Shown here: positions 31,786 through 42,900 of the stretch, piece by piece
Position numbering within the stretch: position 1 is the first letter of the stretch
How the letters are laid out: each line of letters opens with the position of its first letter
Assembly: GCA_025617375.2 (NCBI GenBank)
Contig: JAMYGW020000013.1
Location: forward strand, 1-64,000
Direction of reading: 5' to 3'
Source of the DNA: Acarospora socialis
Taxonomy: Eukaryota > Ascomycota > Lecanoromycetes > Acarosporales > Acarosporaceae
Length of the DNA: 64,000 nucleotides
Made by a program: the position numbers and the translations under genes
Notes under the pieces: generated by a model
The model's database searches: none
What the model was told of the DNA's origin: nothing
What the model saw: only the letters and a program-made list of their open reading frames with translations

Positions 31786-33150
31786 ATGAGCATCACGATG
31801 AAGCTTCCTCCAGCTTTACTCCTCGTTCTTGGCGCGACCATTGTCAATGCACAGTCTTTTCTCAGCTCGACAGGAGCCTATCCGCAGCTCTCTCGCTTTC
31901 GCCAGCTGCTCATCAATCAACCTGGCATTGCTGGTTCCCTGACCTCCAGGAATGCAACCGATAACAAGACGACCGTGATGGTACCAAATAACGATGCCTT
32001 CACCAACTACTACAGAAACACCGGACAGAACGTCGAGGGTCTTCAGTCATCGGATTTGACGGATCTGGTACAATATCACTCGCTCAACGGCGCACTTTCA
32101 TCTTCAGACCTGCAACAACCGACCGGTTTGGCAGCTTCGACAGGTCTTACGGATCCTCGATACGACAACCTTGGACTTGGCTCCAACGGAGCTGTGATGC
32201 CGCAGATGGTCTTTGTCGGATCTAACAAACCAGCTTTGGCCACACGACAAAACAATCAGACAGCCCTTTACGCTCAATCTGGACTCACTTCCAATGCCTC
32301 GATAGACGCCATCGAAGCAGCGTGGGAAGGTGGGCTATTCCACATCGTTGACAAGTCAGTTCTAAGCTCCTACGGCCCTCATTTCCCTCCAGTATTTGTC
32401 TGACTACAAAGCTAACATCAATATTTACAGCATCTTCGTGCTTCCTCAGGTCCAGACTAATACCATGACCGCGTTTGGTGTCTTATCCTTCGTGGAAGCG
32501 CTCAACCGGACGAATCTTACCTACACATTCAACAGTGCTAGAGGATTCACCTCTTTCTGTCCGATCGATCTAGCCTTCAGCGCCTTGGGTAATGCCACCG
32601 CTGACATCGGCGCACTGGCTTCCACACTCGAGCGTCACGCAACGAACAGTTCGCAGTACACGTCCTACTTTCGTGACGGGGAAATATTCCCTTCATACAA
32701 CGGCTATCCGATCCTCGTCACGCACAAGAACGGGTCGATCTACTTGAACGATGCGAAGCTGATAGCCACCAACTTCCCCACGCAAAACGGCGCGATGCAC
32801 GTCCTTGACAGGGTAAGGCTTTGAATAGGAACTGTAAACGTCGTCGCGTACCTTTGGCTAATGGAAATACATAGATTATGGGCTACCTCAACACCACCAC
32901 GAACGTGACTACCCCGGTTGATAGTACGCCGACAGTTGGCAGCACAACAGTATCCGGGTCACCTTCTATCTTCAAACCATCCTCAACGGCCACGGTAGCA
33001 GTGACCGGCCAGACTGTCACCGCTAGCAGCACCTCTTCAACACCTGCCCAGGTCACCACCAATGCAGGGCCTTTGACGCAAGCGCCTCAATACCCACTTT
33101 CATTTGTCGGTATGCTTGTTATGATGATGGGTGGCATATTCTTCATATAG
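31786..33150 (+). CDS. Secreted GPI-type protein with two fasciclin (FAS1) domains
   Basis: Exons 31786-32354, 32431-32812 and 32875-33150 (introns 76 and 62 bases, the first with branch site GCTAACA) give 408 residues. A signal peptide (MKLPPALLLVLGATIVNAQS) starts at ATG 31786 or 31798. FAS1 domain 1 runs over about residues 20-205 with the H1-like VMVPNNDAF and a closing HIVDNIFVLP; domain 2 ends in MHVLDRIMGYL. Many N-glycosylation sequons are present. A Ser/Thr-rich stalk and a hydrophobic C-terminus (LSFVGMLVMMMGGIFFI) suggest a GPI anchor. FAS1 proteins act in adhesion and cell-wall association. Both splice junctions fall next to FAS1 end motifs and restore frame. Confidence 0.9.
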
Positions 33151-33698
33151 GCGGATGAAGTTGGTCATATATATCGGATATACCCGACGTTCTCTTGGAG
33201 TTGGCTATATAATTGCTTGGCGTCTTTGCCACGTCTGTATACTGGTTACCGCCATTCGGTTTCAGCCATGGCGAATCTCAACTAATCATAATCGCCAGCA
33301 TACCAGAAATTCTGTTCATCGCAGTGTACATAACATTACTATAGAACCCTCAGGTAGCTTAAAACGCAAAGCTTGACATCATCGAGAACAGAGCCGTCAA
33401 GATCCGGATTCTTAGCTTTACGCTATCCATCCTGGACCGGACCACGGAGCGGTATCTTTTCTTTTCCCAATGGTAGTTGGATATATTACTTAGAGCGTTT
33501 GCGTATAAACTGTTGTACTTCTGTTGATAGATGTATTTCTAGCTTGGATATATATCGTTATAGCATCAAAAAGCCCTGGAGTTCGCATTCGCAGTCGCAG
33601 TCGCATTCGCATTCATACTCGCATTCGCATTTATTTCCATTCGCATTCACAATTCCACTCGCCGTTCCTTCCATCCACTAAAGCATCTTCATTGTCTA
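33151..33698. other. Intergenic upstream of moeA
   Basis: Between the fasciclin gene and moeA. Besides the CATTCG repeat (33582-33655) I see only AT-rich sequence with TATATCG words. It should contain the moeA promoter. Confidence 0.5.
33582..33655. repeat. CATTCG/CAGTCG hexamer simple repeat
   Basis: Roughly ten imperfect hexamers (CATTCG, CAGTCG, CATACTCG) directly upstream of the moeA start at 33699. It lies in the expected 5' leader or core promoter and may be transcribed. No function can be assigned. Confidence 0.85.
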
Positions 33699-35168
33699 AT
33701 GCCAATCCCCTACTCAGCAGCCCTCAACCTCCTCCATTCCGCCGCGACCCAAACCCACCCCACCTTCTCCCAAGAAAGCGAAAGAATCCCCATCACCCAA
33801 TCCATCGGACGAATATCCAACGCCACCTACCGCAGCCCCCATGCTTCCCCCGCTTTCGACACCTCCGCCATGGACGGTTTCGCCGTCGCTTCGACATTGA
33901 CGGCAGGCGCATCGGCAACCTCACCAATACGGCTGCACGTCCAGGGCACAATTGCAGCGGGCGATGAGCCGATCGTGGCGTCTAGCGCATGGGAAGCCAC
34001 GACGCCAGAGGGGAGGGAGGCATGTCTGCAGTGCGTGGAAATCATGACAGGCGCGCCGTTTCCGCTCTCGACGTCTACGCTCGAGTTCGATGCGTGTGTG
34101 CGGATCGAGGACACGCGACCTGTACGACTGGAGGGCGATGCTCCTGGGGAGCAATATATTGAGATTGTGAAACCCGCGGTTCGGAACCAGAACCGACGGT
34201 TTGCGGGCGCGGATTTCGCGACGGGGGATGTGCTGCTCAGCCCGGGTACCACGATTCGTGCGCGGCATGTGATGGCGCTGGCGCTGCTGGGCATCAGGCG
34301 TGTGGACGTGTACAGAAGGTTGAGGGTTGCGGTCTTCTCGACAGGGTCGGAGTTGCTGAGTTTTGAAAATGAAGGGAGCCAGGGCAGAAGGCATGTGATT
34401 CGGGATAGTAATGGGCCGTATATACAGACTACGTTGAGCGAGCTGGGTGTGGAGGTTACGTATTTTGGTATTCTTAGGGATGATAGGCGGGAGTTTGAAG
34501 AAAGGATTCGGTCGACGCTTAAGGCGGACTCGTGGGATGCTGTGATTACCACAGGCGCGGTATCGATGGGGAAGTTCGACTTTGTTCGTGCTGGGCTGGA
34601 GGAGCTGGGCGCTGATGTGCGGTTCCACAAGGTTCTGATACGGCCGGGCCATCCTGTTCTGTTCGCAATGGTGCCGTCGCGGTGGGATGCACCTGTTAAT
34701 GGAAGCGATAGTTCCGCGTCCATGTACAATGGAATGGAGCCTGACTCGAGGAGGAGAGACGAAGTCCCGCTTTTCGGATTACCGGGAAATCCAATGGCGA
34801 CTGTCGTCTGTCTGCGTTTCTTGGTCATACCGTATCTGAGGTTCCTGCACGGCCAACCGGTCGAGACGCCCAGTCCGGTCCGTCTCCACGTCTCGGCGAA
34901 GCAATGTCTGCGGACCGAACAGTCTAACGCTACGGAGAGGATTCTCGAGAAGCCCAAGCATCTCCGCGTGTTTTGGCACGGAAATATCAAGACTACGGCT
35001 TCGGGGCCGGAATTCGACGTACATGCGAATCAAGGGTCGAGTAAGATCAAACCGTTTCTGACTGCTAATGGGTGGATTGTGGCGCCCGAGGGATGTGCAG
35101 AGATATCTGATGGAGATCTGGTGGAGTCGTTTCCGTTGGTTCCATCATCGCTGGGCGATGATTGTTGA
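33699..35168 (+). CDS. MoeA-type molybdopterin molybdenumtransferase
   Basis: An intronless 489-residue frame from ATG 33699. The MoeA landmarks are present: SPAFDTSAMDGFAV near residue 52, GDEPI, the beta-barrel region, the MPT-binding core RVAVFSTGSELL, RDSNGPYIQTTLSELGVEV, TTGAVSMGKFDFVR, HKVLIRPGHPVLFAMV and LFGLPGNPMATVVCLRFLV. The family inserts molybdate into adenylylated molybdopterin. Fungal housekeeping enzymes usually fuse this domain to a MogA-like adenylyltransferase; this one is stand-alone, as in bacteria, so it would rely on another gene for adenylylation. It is somewhat longer than E. coli MoeA (411). The neighbouring MobA and Mo-oxidoreductase point to a dedicated cofactor supply. 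Absence of introns fits a bacterial origin but does not prove it. Confidence 0.93.
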   Translation: MPIPYSAALNLLHSAATQTHPTFSQESERIPITQSIGRISNATYRSPHASPAFDTSAMDGFAVASTLTAGASATSPIRLHVQGTIAAGDEPIVASSAWEATTPEGREACLQCVEIMTGAPFPLSTSTLEFDACVRIEDTRPVRLEGDAPGEQYIEIVKPAVRNQNRRFAGADFATGDVLLSPGTTIRARHVMALALLGIRRVDVYRRLRVAVFSTGSELLSFENEGSQGRRHVIRDSNGPYIQTTLSELGVEVTYFGILRDDRREFEERIRSTLKADSWDAVITTGAVSMGKFDFVRAGLEELGADVRFHKVLIRPGHPVLFAMVPSRWDAPVNGSDSSASMYNGMEPDSRRRDEVPLFGLPGNPMATVVCLRFLVIPYLRFLHGQPVETPSPVRLHVSAKQCLRTEQSNATERILEKPKHLRVFWHGNIKTTASGPEFDVHANQGSSKIKPFLTANGWIVAPEGCAEISDGDLVESFPLVPSSLGDDC

Positions 35169-35414
35169 TAGGGTTGGTTATCATATGGTTGTCTGAATAG
35201 GATATACCCATATAGGATTACGTTGCATTGAGGATATCCACGGTAATGCGATGTAGTTAGATGTTAAAGCCATCCGAGTCCTAGGTTGTATTCTATAAAG
35301 AGAACGTAAATAATCCTCCAAATGTACATATCCACATAAGGTCATGACGGTCAACGGTTTTCTCAACTCCAACGCTGTTCAATCGTAGCTGCGACTGCAC
35401 TCGAATACGCAGCC

Positions 35415-36107
35415 TTAACCAGTCTTCCGCCTCCTAGCCTTTTGCGTCGCAACATCCCATTCCTGCCTCGTATTTGCGCCAAATATCCAATCCTCGTCTT
35501 TCGGCCTGATGACCTTTCCACCAAGACTTCTTATCACCGAATTCGGTCCAGATTTCCCTCGCATGTCATTTTCCCGCAATCGCTCCAGCGCAGCTGGACT
35601 CCAGATTGCCAGTAATGGCTCACACCATCCCTCCGTATTGGAAAAGCATGTTATAGGCGGGACATATTCTTGGACGAGCTGTTGAAGTGCAGCGGTCGTA
35701 AGAAGTGGATAGTCGCATCCGGTGACAAGCCAGGTGGTCGTTGGTGAGAAATTATAAGCGGCCAGAAGTCCGGCTGCTGGGCCATTCGATTCTATATTGA
35801 GATTGTGCATATCAGATTGAGTGATATGACGGGCGGAATCGTATATTGGTTGAATCGTCGTCGACCCCAAATTCGAACCGTTCAACTCCAGCGCTTGCAC
35901 TTGCTCTACATCGCGCAGGGAAATGTAGAGCGCATCTGAAGCAGGGCATGCGCCGTGTAGTTGTTCCAACGTATGTTGGTACAGAGGTCGATCATCTATC
36001 CATGGCAAAAGATGTTTAGCCGTTCCCATACGAGTGGAACGGCCTCCAGCGATCAGAAGTGGCCTGATATCAGCTGCAGCAGACGCTTCTGATGTTCCGG
36101 ATGTCAT
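35415..36107 (-). CDS. MobA-type molybdenum cofactor guanylyltransferase
   Basis: An intronless 230-residue frame from ATG 36107. The nucleotidyltransferase P-loop RPLLIAGGRSTRMGTAKHLL (about 15-34) matches the MobA signature LAGGxSxRMGxxK. GPAAGLLAAYNF (about 110-121) and TWLVTGCDYPLLTTAAL (about 125-141, the metal-binding Asp in GCD) are also typical. MobA transfers GMP to molybdopterin to form MGD and bis-MGD. This step serves bacterial and archaeal DMSO-reductase-family enzymes and is absent from the standard eukaryotic pathway. It lies divergent from, and 412 bases from, a bacterial-type molybdoenzyme that should need its product. A CoxC/MocA-type cytidylyltransferase is the nearest alternative; the neighbour favours MobA. 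Confidence 0.88.
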   Translation of the reverse strand: MTSGTSEASAAADIRPLLIAGGRSTRMGTAKHLLPWIDDRPLYQHTLEQLHGACPASDALYISLRDVEQVQALELNGSNLGSTTIQPIYDSARHITQSDMHNLNIESNGPAAGLLAAYNFSPTTTWLVTGCDYPLLTTAALQQLVQEYVPPITCFSNTEGWCEPLLAIWSPAALERLRENDMRGKSGPNSVIRSLGGKVIRPKDEDWIFGANTRQEWDVATQKARRRKTG

Positions 36108-36519
36108 TTAGCATGAGTTATCGGCAGAATCCCAGGTATTGCCGGCCTATCGCAGTCACTATATAAGCCTTTCCACCACGAATAGGAAGCCAACGGTTAT
36201 GGTTCCGGTACCCAACAAGCTTTCTGACCATCTCTATCCGTAAAGTACCCGTTCTTCCAACGAGAGAAGAACCTACCTAACCATGTATGGCCCCAAAAAA
36301 GCGTTCCTATGAATTAGCTCACGGAAAGCGGCCCAGATCCTGAAAGGGTTCCCCACCTCAGGATTCGAAGGCAGGATAGTAAGATTACAACGTTAATGCC
36401 GGGTCCGTCATAATGTCAGTGCGGAAACCCAGGAACAAGATGATGCTCTTCTATCCTAGCTTTGCCATGCCCATCCCTCCTCTTCGCTCTTGGATGTGAT
36501 CTGAATCCACAGAATCGCG
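36108..36519. promoter_or_regulatory. Shared divergent promoter of mobA and the Mo-oxidoreductase
   Basis: The 412 bases separate the two start codons (36107 on -, 36520 on +), so both promoters must lie here. Two HGATAR-type GATA sites (read as TTATCG near 36119 and CTATCG near 36158), the kind bound by AreA/NIT2 nitrogen regulators, stand near mobA, and a TATATAAG lies near 36171. Other GATA words here are preceded by G and fit the consensus poorly. Nitrogen control is an inference from motif matches only. Confidence 0.5.
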
Positions 36520-39500
36520 ATGCCGGACAACGTCTACCAAACTCGCGATGCGATCGAGGATGTCTGGGGGATGAGAACGCCATACAAGCATGAATGGCCA
36601 ACTCGAGTGGACGCGAGGTATACAGAAGAGCCTGACAAATGGGTACAAAGCGCATGTGTGCTGTGCAGGTACGCAGCTGTCTTGAGCTTATCTGAGACTT
36701 GATTTGCAGTGTAATGCGATACTCTGGCTCACTTGCTGGTCCGTTGTAGCAATGGCTGTGGTATGGATATTGGCGTCAAGGACGGTAAAATCGTAGGGGT
36801 GAGAGGGCGAGCTGTTGATCGAGTGAACCATGGCCGGTTGGGTCCTAAGGGACTGTACGGGTAAGATTCGGCGCATCTTCTCTGGCAAACCCGTTATTTG
36901 ACTCGTAATGTCCTAGCTGGGTTTCCATCGACCATCCCGATCGCCTCAAGTACCCATTGATCCGGAAGAATGGTAAACTCGAGCGCGCATCGTGGGATGA
37001 AGCCATGTCTTTGATGGTGGAGAAGACGAAAGACATCCAGAAGCGATTGACGAACCATGGCATTGGATTCTATACTTCCGGGCAGTTGTTCCTGGAAGAA
37101 TACTATGCTCTGGCGCTGGTGGGGAAGGCCGGATTAAATACTCTGCATATGTACGTTGTTGTCATTGATGTTTCACTTAGGTACAGGAGAGACAATAACC
37201 CGCATCACATGCTGCAGGGACGGGAACACGCGCCTCTGTACTGCCACAGCTGCAGCTTCTATGCGCGAATCTTTTGGCTCCGACGGTCAACCTGGATCAT
37301 ACACTGATATCGACTATACCGACTGTCTTTTTATCGTCGGACATAATGTCTCGGCCACTCAGACCGTCCTTTGGACGAGGATGCTCGACCGCTTGGCCGG
37401 TCCTCATCCGCCAAAGCTCATCGTCGTGGATCCTAGGGTCTCCAACACGGCCAAGAAAGCCACAGTTCACCTCGCACCTCGAATTGGGACGAACATGGCC
37501 GTCTTGAACGGTATTCAACATTTGATGTTCAAGAACGGCTGGATTAATGAAGCCTACGTTGCAAAACATGTCGTTGGTTTGGAAGAATTGCGAACGAAAG
37601 TCAAGTCCTACACACCCGAAAAAGTGGAAGAAATCACAGGCATTCCAGCCGCTCAACTCCGAGAAGCTGCTGAAATCATCGGTACGACGAAAAGTCTGCT
37701 GTCGACTGCTCTACAGGGAGTCTACCAATCGAACCAAGCTACAGCAAGTGCCTGCCAGATCAACAACATCAACCTCCTGCGTGGCCTTCTTGGAAGACCA
37801 GGTTGTGGGATTTTCCAAATGAACGGCCAGCCTACCGCACAAAACAATCGAGAGGCCGGATGCGATGGAGAGTATCCAGGCTTTCGGAACCACCAGAACT
37901 CCAAGCACATGCAGGAACTCGCTGACATGTGGAATATCGAGTTCCACAAGATCCCGCACTGGAACGAACCGACACACATCCAAGCCATGCTGAACTACAT
38001 CGAGGCCGGGACGATCGAGATGTTTTGGATCAGCGGAACAAATCCTCTGGTCAGCTTGCCGAACCTCCCTAGGGTCAGAGAGCTCCTCACGAAGAAGGAA
38101 CTTTTCGTCGTCTGCCAAGACATCTTCATGACCGAAACGGCGTCAATTGCAGACGTTGTGCTGCCGGCGTCACAGTGGGCCGAGAAGACGGGCTGTTTCA
38201 CCAACGTCGACCGTACGGTGCACCTCTCGCACAAGGCCGTTGATCCACCGGGCGAGGCAAAGTCTGACTTTGAAATCTTCGTCGAGTATGCAAAGAGAAT
38301 GGACTTTAAAGACAAGGACGGAGGTCCTCTCATCCCATGGACCCATCCGGAAGATGCTTTCAATGCGTGGAAGAAGCTTTCCAAAGGTCGACCATGCGAC
38401 TACAGCGAAATGACGTATGAGAAGCTGACCGGTGGCTCCGGGCTCCAATGGCCTTGCACGGAAGCGTATCCTCAGGGCAAGGAAAGACTGTTCGACGACG
38501 GCATCTTCTTCACCGACATCGATTACTGCGAAAGCTACGGACACGACCTTGAGACTGGCGCGACTCTGACCCTAGATCAATACAGAGAGTTGAATCCGGC
38601 CGGAAGAGCGATACTCAAAGCTGCCGATTACGTCCCTGCTCTCGACATGCCGAGCGAAGAATTTCCATTGCAGCTGTCGACCGGTCGACAAGTGTACCAC
38701 TTCCACACCAGGACCAAGACCGGAAGATCGAAGCACTTGCAGGCCGCCAGCCCGGCACCTTTCATCGAAATCTCAGCCGAAGATGCCGCCACAGCCAACG
38801 TCAAAGACGGAGAGGACGTCGTGGTCAAGTCCCGTAGAGGTATGGTCGAGATGCCCGTCAAGATCGGCAAGATCGCAAAAGGACAGGTCTTCATTCCATT
38901 CCACTACGGCTACTGGGATGCGCCAGACGACCGAGCAAGAGCGGCAAACGAACTGACTCAAGGTGAGATTACCCTTTCGATATCACTGAATTGCAAGAAC
39001 TAAGCAAGAACCAATTAATTTAGAACAATGGGATCCCATCTCCAAGCAACCCATGTTTAAATCCGGCTCCGTGCGAATCGAGAAATGCAAAGACTCCTCC
39101 GGCAACGTCGTGATCCACGCCAAAGAGCAGCAAACGCCGGCCATTCACAAAGTCGAGGAACAGAAACTCGAAGCGCACAAGATAGGCGATAACTCGCCCC
39201 GCGAACGCCACCTCGAATTCCACATGGGCGCCACCTACGAGTCGATCAATGTGCTGATCGAAATCTGCGACCGACTCCTGCCACAGCTCGTGCACGACCT
39301 AGAAATCAACGCGGGTGTCAAGAACCTGCGGAAGATGACGGAGCAGGTGCGGGAGGCGATGGAACCGCAGGTGCAAAAGTACGGCGAGAACAAGGAATTC
39401 GGACAGGGCGTATCCACGGCGCTCCGCGATGCCGTTTTCCCCAAGTCGAGCAAGGGAGCCGGCGCCTACGAGACTCTGATCGTGTTGCAGGGGCTGTACA

Positions 39501-39721
39501 TGTATCTATCGCATATGGAAAGCCATTTGACGGCCCTGACGCCGGCGAGTCAGGCGTTATGGGATAAGGATTTCGTTGAGGCGGTGGCGTTTGCGAAAAC
39601 CCAGGTCGGTCGGCAGCAGGCGTGGGTCAATGTGCAGATCAAAACGCGTAGCGCCCAGGTACTCTTGGTGCCGGGGAAGCCGTTGCCAGAGGATTTTCTT
39701 AAAGGACAGAGGATCGGTTGA
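36520..39721 (+). CDS. Bacterial-type molybdopterin (bis-MGD) oxidoreductase with helical C-terminal extension
   Basis: Exons 36520-36668, 36750-36860, 36917-37150, 37218-38962 and 39024-39721 (introns 81, 56, 67 and 61 bases, all in phase) give 978 residues. A [4Fe-4S] motif C46-x2-C49-x3-C53 is present, but the usual fourth Cys is Gly81 (NHGRLGPKGLYGW). Cys172 in DGNTRLCTATAAAS is the predicted Mo ligand, as in NasA/Nap and formate dehydrogenases. VLWTRMLDRLAGPHPPKLIV, GTNMAVLNGIQHLM, NGQPTAQNNREAG, DIFMTETASIADVVLPASQW and TGCFTNVDRTVHLS are DMSO-reductase-superfamily segments. LSTGRQVYHFHTRTKTGRSK marks the C-terminal dinucleotide-binding domain. About 220 further residues are mostly helical. 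Substrate is unknown; nitrate or formate chemistry is plausible. No targeting peptide is obvious. Co-location with MobA and MoeA supports a bis-MGD cofactor. Confidence 0.92.
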
Positions 39722-39994
39722 ACGGGTGGATGATGGTTTGACTATATCGGAAGGAGAGGATGTGATGTTACAGAGATTAATAAGGGGTTGGATGAATTAG
39801 TTGGTTAAGATTAAATATAAATTTACAACTCGTAAAGCCGATGAAGATTAAATGGAAATGTAGTGGAACTTGAAGTTGACATCGAGTATGACATGCGCTT
39901 TCACGACGCGCTGAAAAGACACAATATGGACGATAGGTGAAGGATATACAGGAAAGCTCGTCGAGTGTGGCTGAATTAAAGAAAAAGATGACGT

Positions 39995-42900
39995 TCAGTC
40001 ATGTAGTCCAAAAGCTTTCCGCAACATAGGAAATCTCTTCTTCTTCCCCGTCCTACCCGAGACAACGCCATTCTGACCAGAAGGCTTCAAGCCGGGAGTG
40101 TCCAAGGTGGAGCTTCTTACTCCAAGGTCGGGTCTCGCAGTATTTGCAACCCCGTCGGCAGTATTAGGTCGATCGCCCGCTGTACCCGGTACTGGCGGCA
40201 GAGGCCATGAGTTCGAATCCAGCCTCATTGGAGTGTTCCTCCGTTGCAATTTCGGACTCTTCGGGGAGGTGGGCGTACCCGGAGGTAATACAGTGTTTCT
40301 TTGCAGAGTACCATCTCGTGTTGCAGGGGGCGGAAGCTCGGGTTTCTTAACTTTCGAGTCGTCCTTCTTCCTACCTAATCCAAAGAATGATCGTCGTTTT
40401 GTGTCCTTTTCTGCTGCTTTCTTGGCCTGCAAGCCTGTTCCCATCTCGTTGAACTTGGTCAGATCTCGTCCGGAACCGTTGCGACGGAGGGAGCCAGCCG
40501 CCAGAGCGATGCCCTCCGGCTTCGTCGCTTTCGTTTTCGATGGCATGTTCCTCTTTTTCGGTCGCTTTTCGTTCTCGGAACTATCGTCCAGATCGGTAGA
40601 GTCACCTTCATCTGCTCGTTTTGGGATACCTCGCACAGGCGCCAGGTTTGAAGGTCGCTTTGACGACTCATCCTCGTCGCTCGAGTCGCCAAATCGACTG
40701 CGGAAGACGCTTGGCCCATCATCATCGTCGCTCGAGTCGCCGAATTTGCTGGAAAAGTGAGAACGTGAATTCGACGGGGCATTCTGCTCCTTAACTTTCG
40801 GCCCTCTTCCGAAGCCAAAGCCCCGTATCGGTGACTTGGTTTGTTCTGGTCGGAGAGTTGGGCCCCGAGACTCGCTGGAACCTCGCAACGATGTTCGCAT
40901 CCCATGACCTCCAGAGCTAAAAGGCCTCCTTGCCATAGATCCGGTCGGGGACGACGCTCGGGCGCTGAGTGGCCCAGCTCTACTGGTTGTTGGCAGTGGC
41001 GGCTGCTCCGATGGAGGACCCCTCATGCTCCTCCTCATAGTGTGTCGTCCACCATCAGAAGTGGAGGGTCGACGCTTCCTGAAACTACTCTCGGAGTCAC
41101 TGTCATCTGTTTTGATTGGCCGTGGCTTTGCGGCAGGAGTTGACTTCTTCTTCACTTGTTTAGGCGTAAGCGGTGTCGCTGACGCGGCAGCAGAACCTCC
41201 TGAAGCGTTGCGAGTGTGTGACGGGGTTTTGCCGTATGAGGGAGTGTTGTAGTTCACGAGCGGTACCGCAGAAACGGAACGATACTTCTTCTGCAAAGCG
41301 CCCTTTGGCTCTTGGCGTGTTGTGGTTTCCAGGGCCCGGCTTTGTGGTGTTTGACGCAGCGCAGGTTTCAATGTATCTCCGGTACGCATTGATTTGCGCA
41401 TATGAGGCGCTTCCGCTGCCGCGCCAGAGCCATCCCGCATGGACTGCTTCATCTCCATTGTCCGTGGAGACCTGGACCTGGCTGTCTGCTCGACGTATTG
41501 TTGATCTGACCATGGTGGCGATGGTGGTTGACCTTGTTCCAGAGCAGCCGAGTCCCTCTTTGCAACAACCTTCTTTTTCTTTGGCTTCGATTGCGGCAGT
41601 GTCGAACCCTCGTCAACACTCTCCTGTGCGGCGGCACGTTCGAGTTGTTTCTTGCGGCTCTCGCTGAGTCCACTCCAGTAGGCTTGCGCCTTGTCCCAAC
41701 CTTCCTCGGTTCCTGGCTGGGAATCGTCACTTGCTACCCTGGACAGCTTGCTTTTCTTCGCTTTGACCGGTGCGGCGAGCCGTCCTGACGCGCTGTCCGG
41801 TGGTGTGGTGATCGCTATACCAAAAGTGTCCACGATCGGGCTTTCGACGATAGCGTTGATTGACCCAAATCCGTCCCCTTCCAAGTCAGACAGATCTTCC
41901 GCCGCGTCGCTGTAGATACTTTCTCCCGTGTCCTCCTCGTCATCTTCGTGCTCGGTCTGTGTGCGGAGCGCTTCTGCTACTCCACCGACGACGGGCGTTA
42001 CAGGTTCTCGACTGGCCAGTACACCTTCTGGCTCAGGCTCGGCTATACCAATCGTTGCAGGAGTAGGATCTGTAGGATGATGTTCTATAACTCCAAGACC
42101 CTCGGATTCGTGGGACTCGGTCGACAATGGAGAGTCTCCAACCCACTCCGCTCCCCGAAGTGCGTCCTCAGCAGGTGTGGCTGGCAGAACGGCAATAGAT
42201 GGCACTGCTTCGTTACCCTGCTTACCGTTGTACTGGTAATCCCCTTCCTCACCGTGTGGTGGGCTCGCAAGCTCACGATATGGCGCCGCATGAGCCTCTG
42301 AAATGTTGCCATTCGCTCCAGAGTCCGCACCTGCGCTTTCCACGTTATCGGTACTGTATACACTGCCTTCCGAATCTGATCCATAGCCCGTGCCTTCGAC
42401 AGAGGTCACCTGAGGGGGTAAAGGCTCGTTTGGAGACGCCTTGGATTTGTTCACAAAGTCTTGCGAGAGAACAGCACCCACAGCCTGATCGCTTGATAAG
42501 TCAATCCGGGCAAGGGTTTCTTGAGCCCAGGAGGACAGAGTATGATGAGGCTCCGTGCTTGGTGAAGATGGTTCGTTTCGGACACCGGTGCCTTCTCTCT
42601 CCTTGTGTCCACGAATACTACCAAATGATGGTAATGCTGGAGTAGGTTGAATTACTTCGTCGTCCTCCTGGCCTTGATTTGTTGCTGGAGAACCAGCTCG
42701 CTTCTTCCCATGACCGAGTCCAAACCACGACCGAGTCGTTTCAGCTTTGTTCTGCGAATCAGGGCTTGTTGGTGGGCTAGCGGCACGGCCAGGTACGACA
42801 ACCACAGCGTCATCATCAAAGCTGACGCGGTTCTTTTTCTTTCTCGACCTGATTCCGTCCTCTGAGAGCATAGACACGGTGTCGGAGGTTTCGCTTGGAG

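Noticed and set aside
33827-34990. Long minus-strand frame opposite moeA
   Set aside because: The plus-strand protein carries all MoeA motifs; the antisense frame is a shadow of codon bias.
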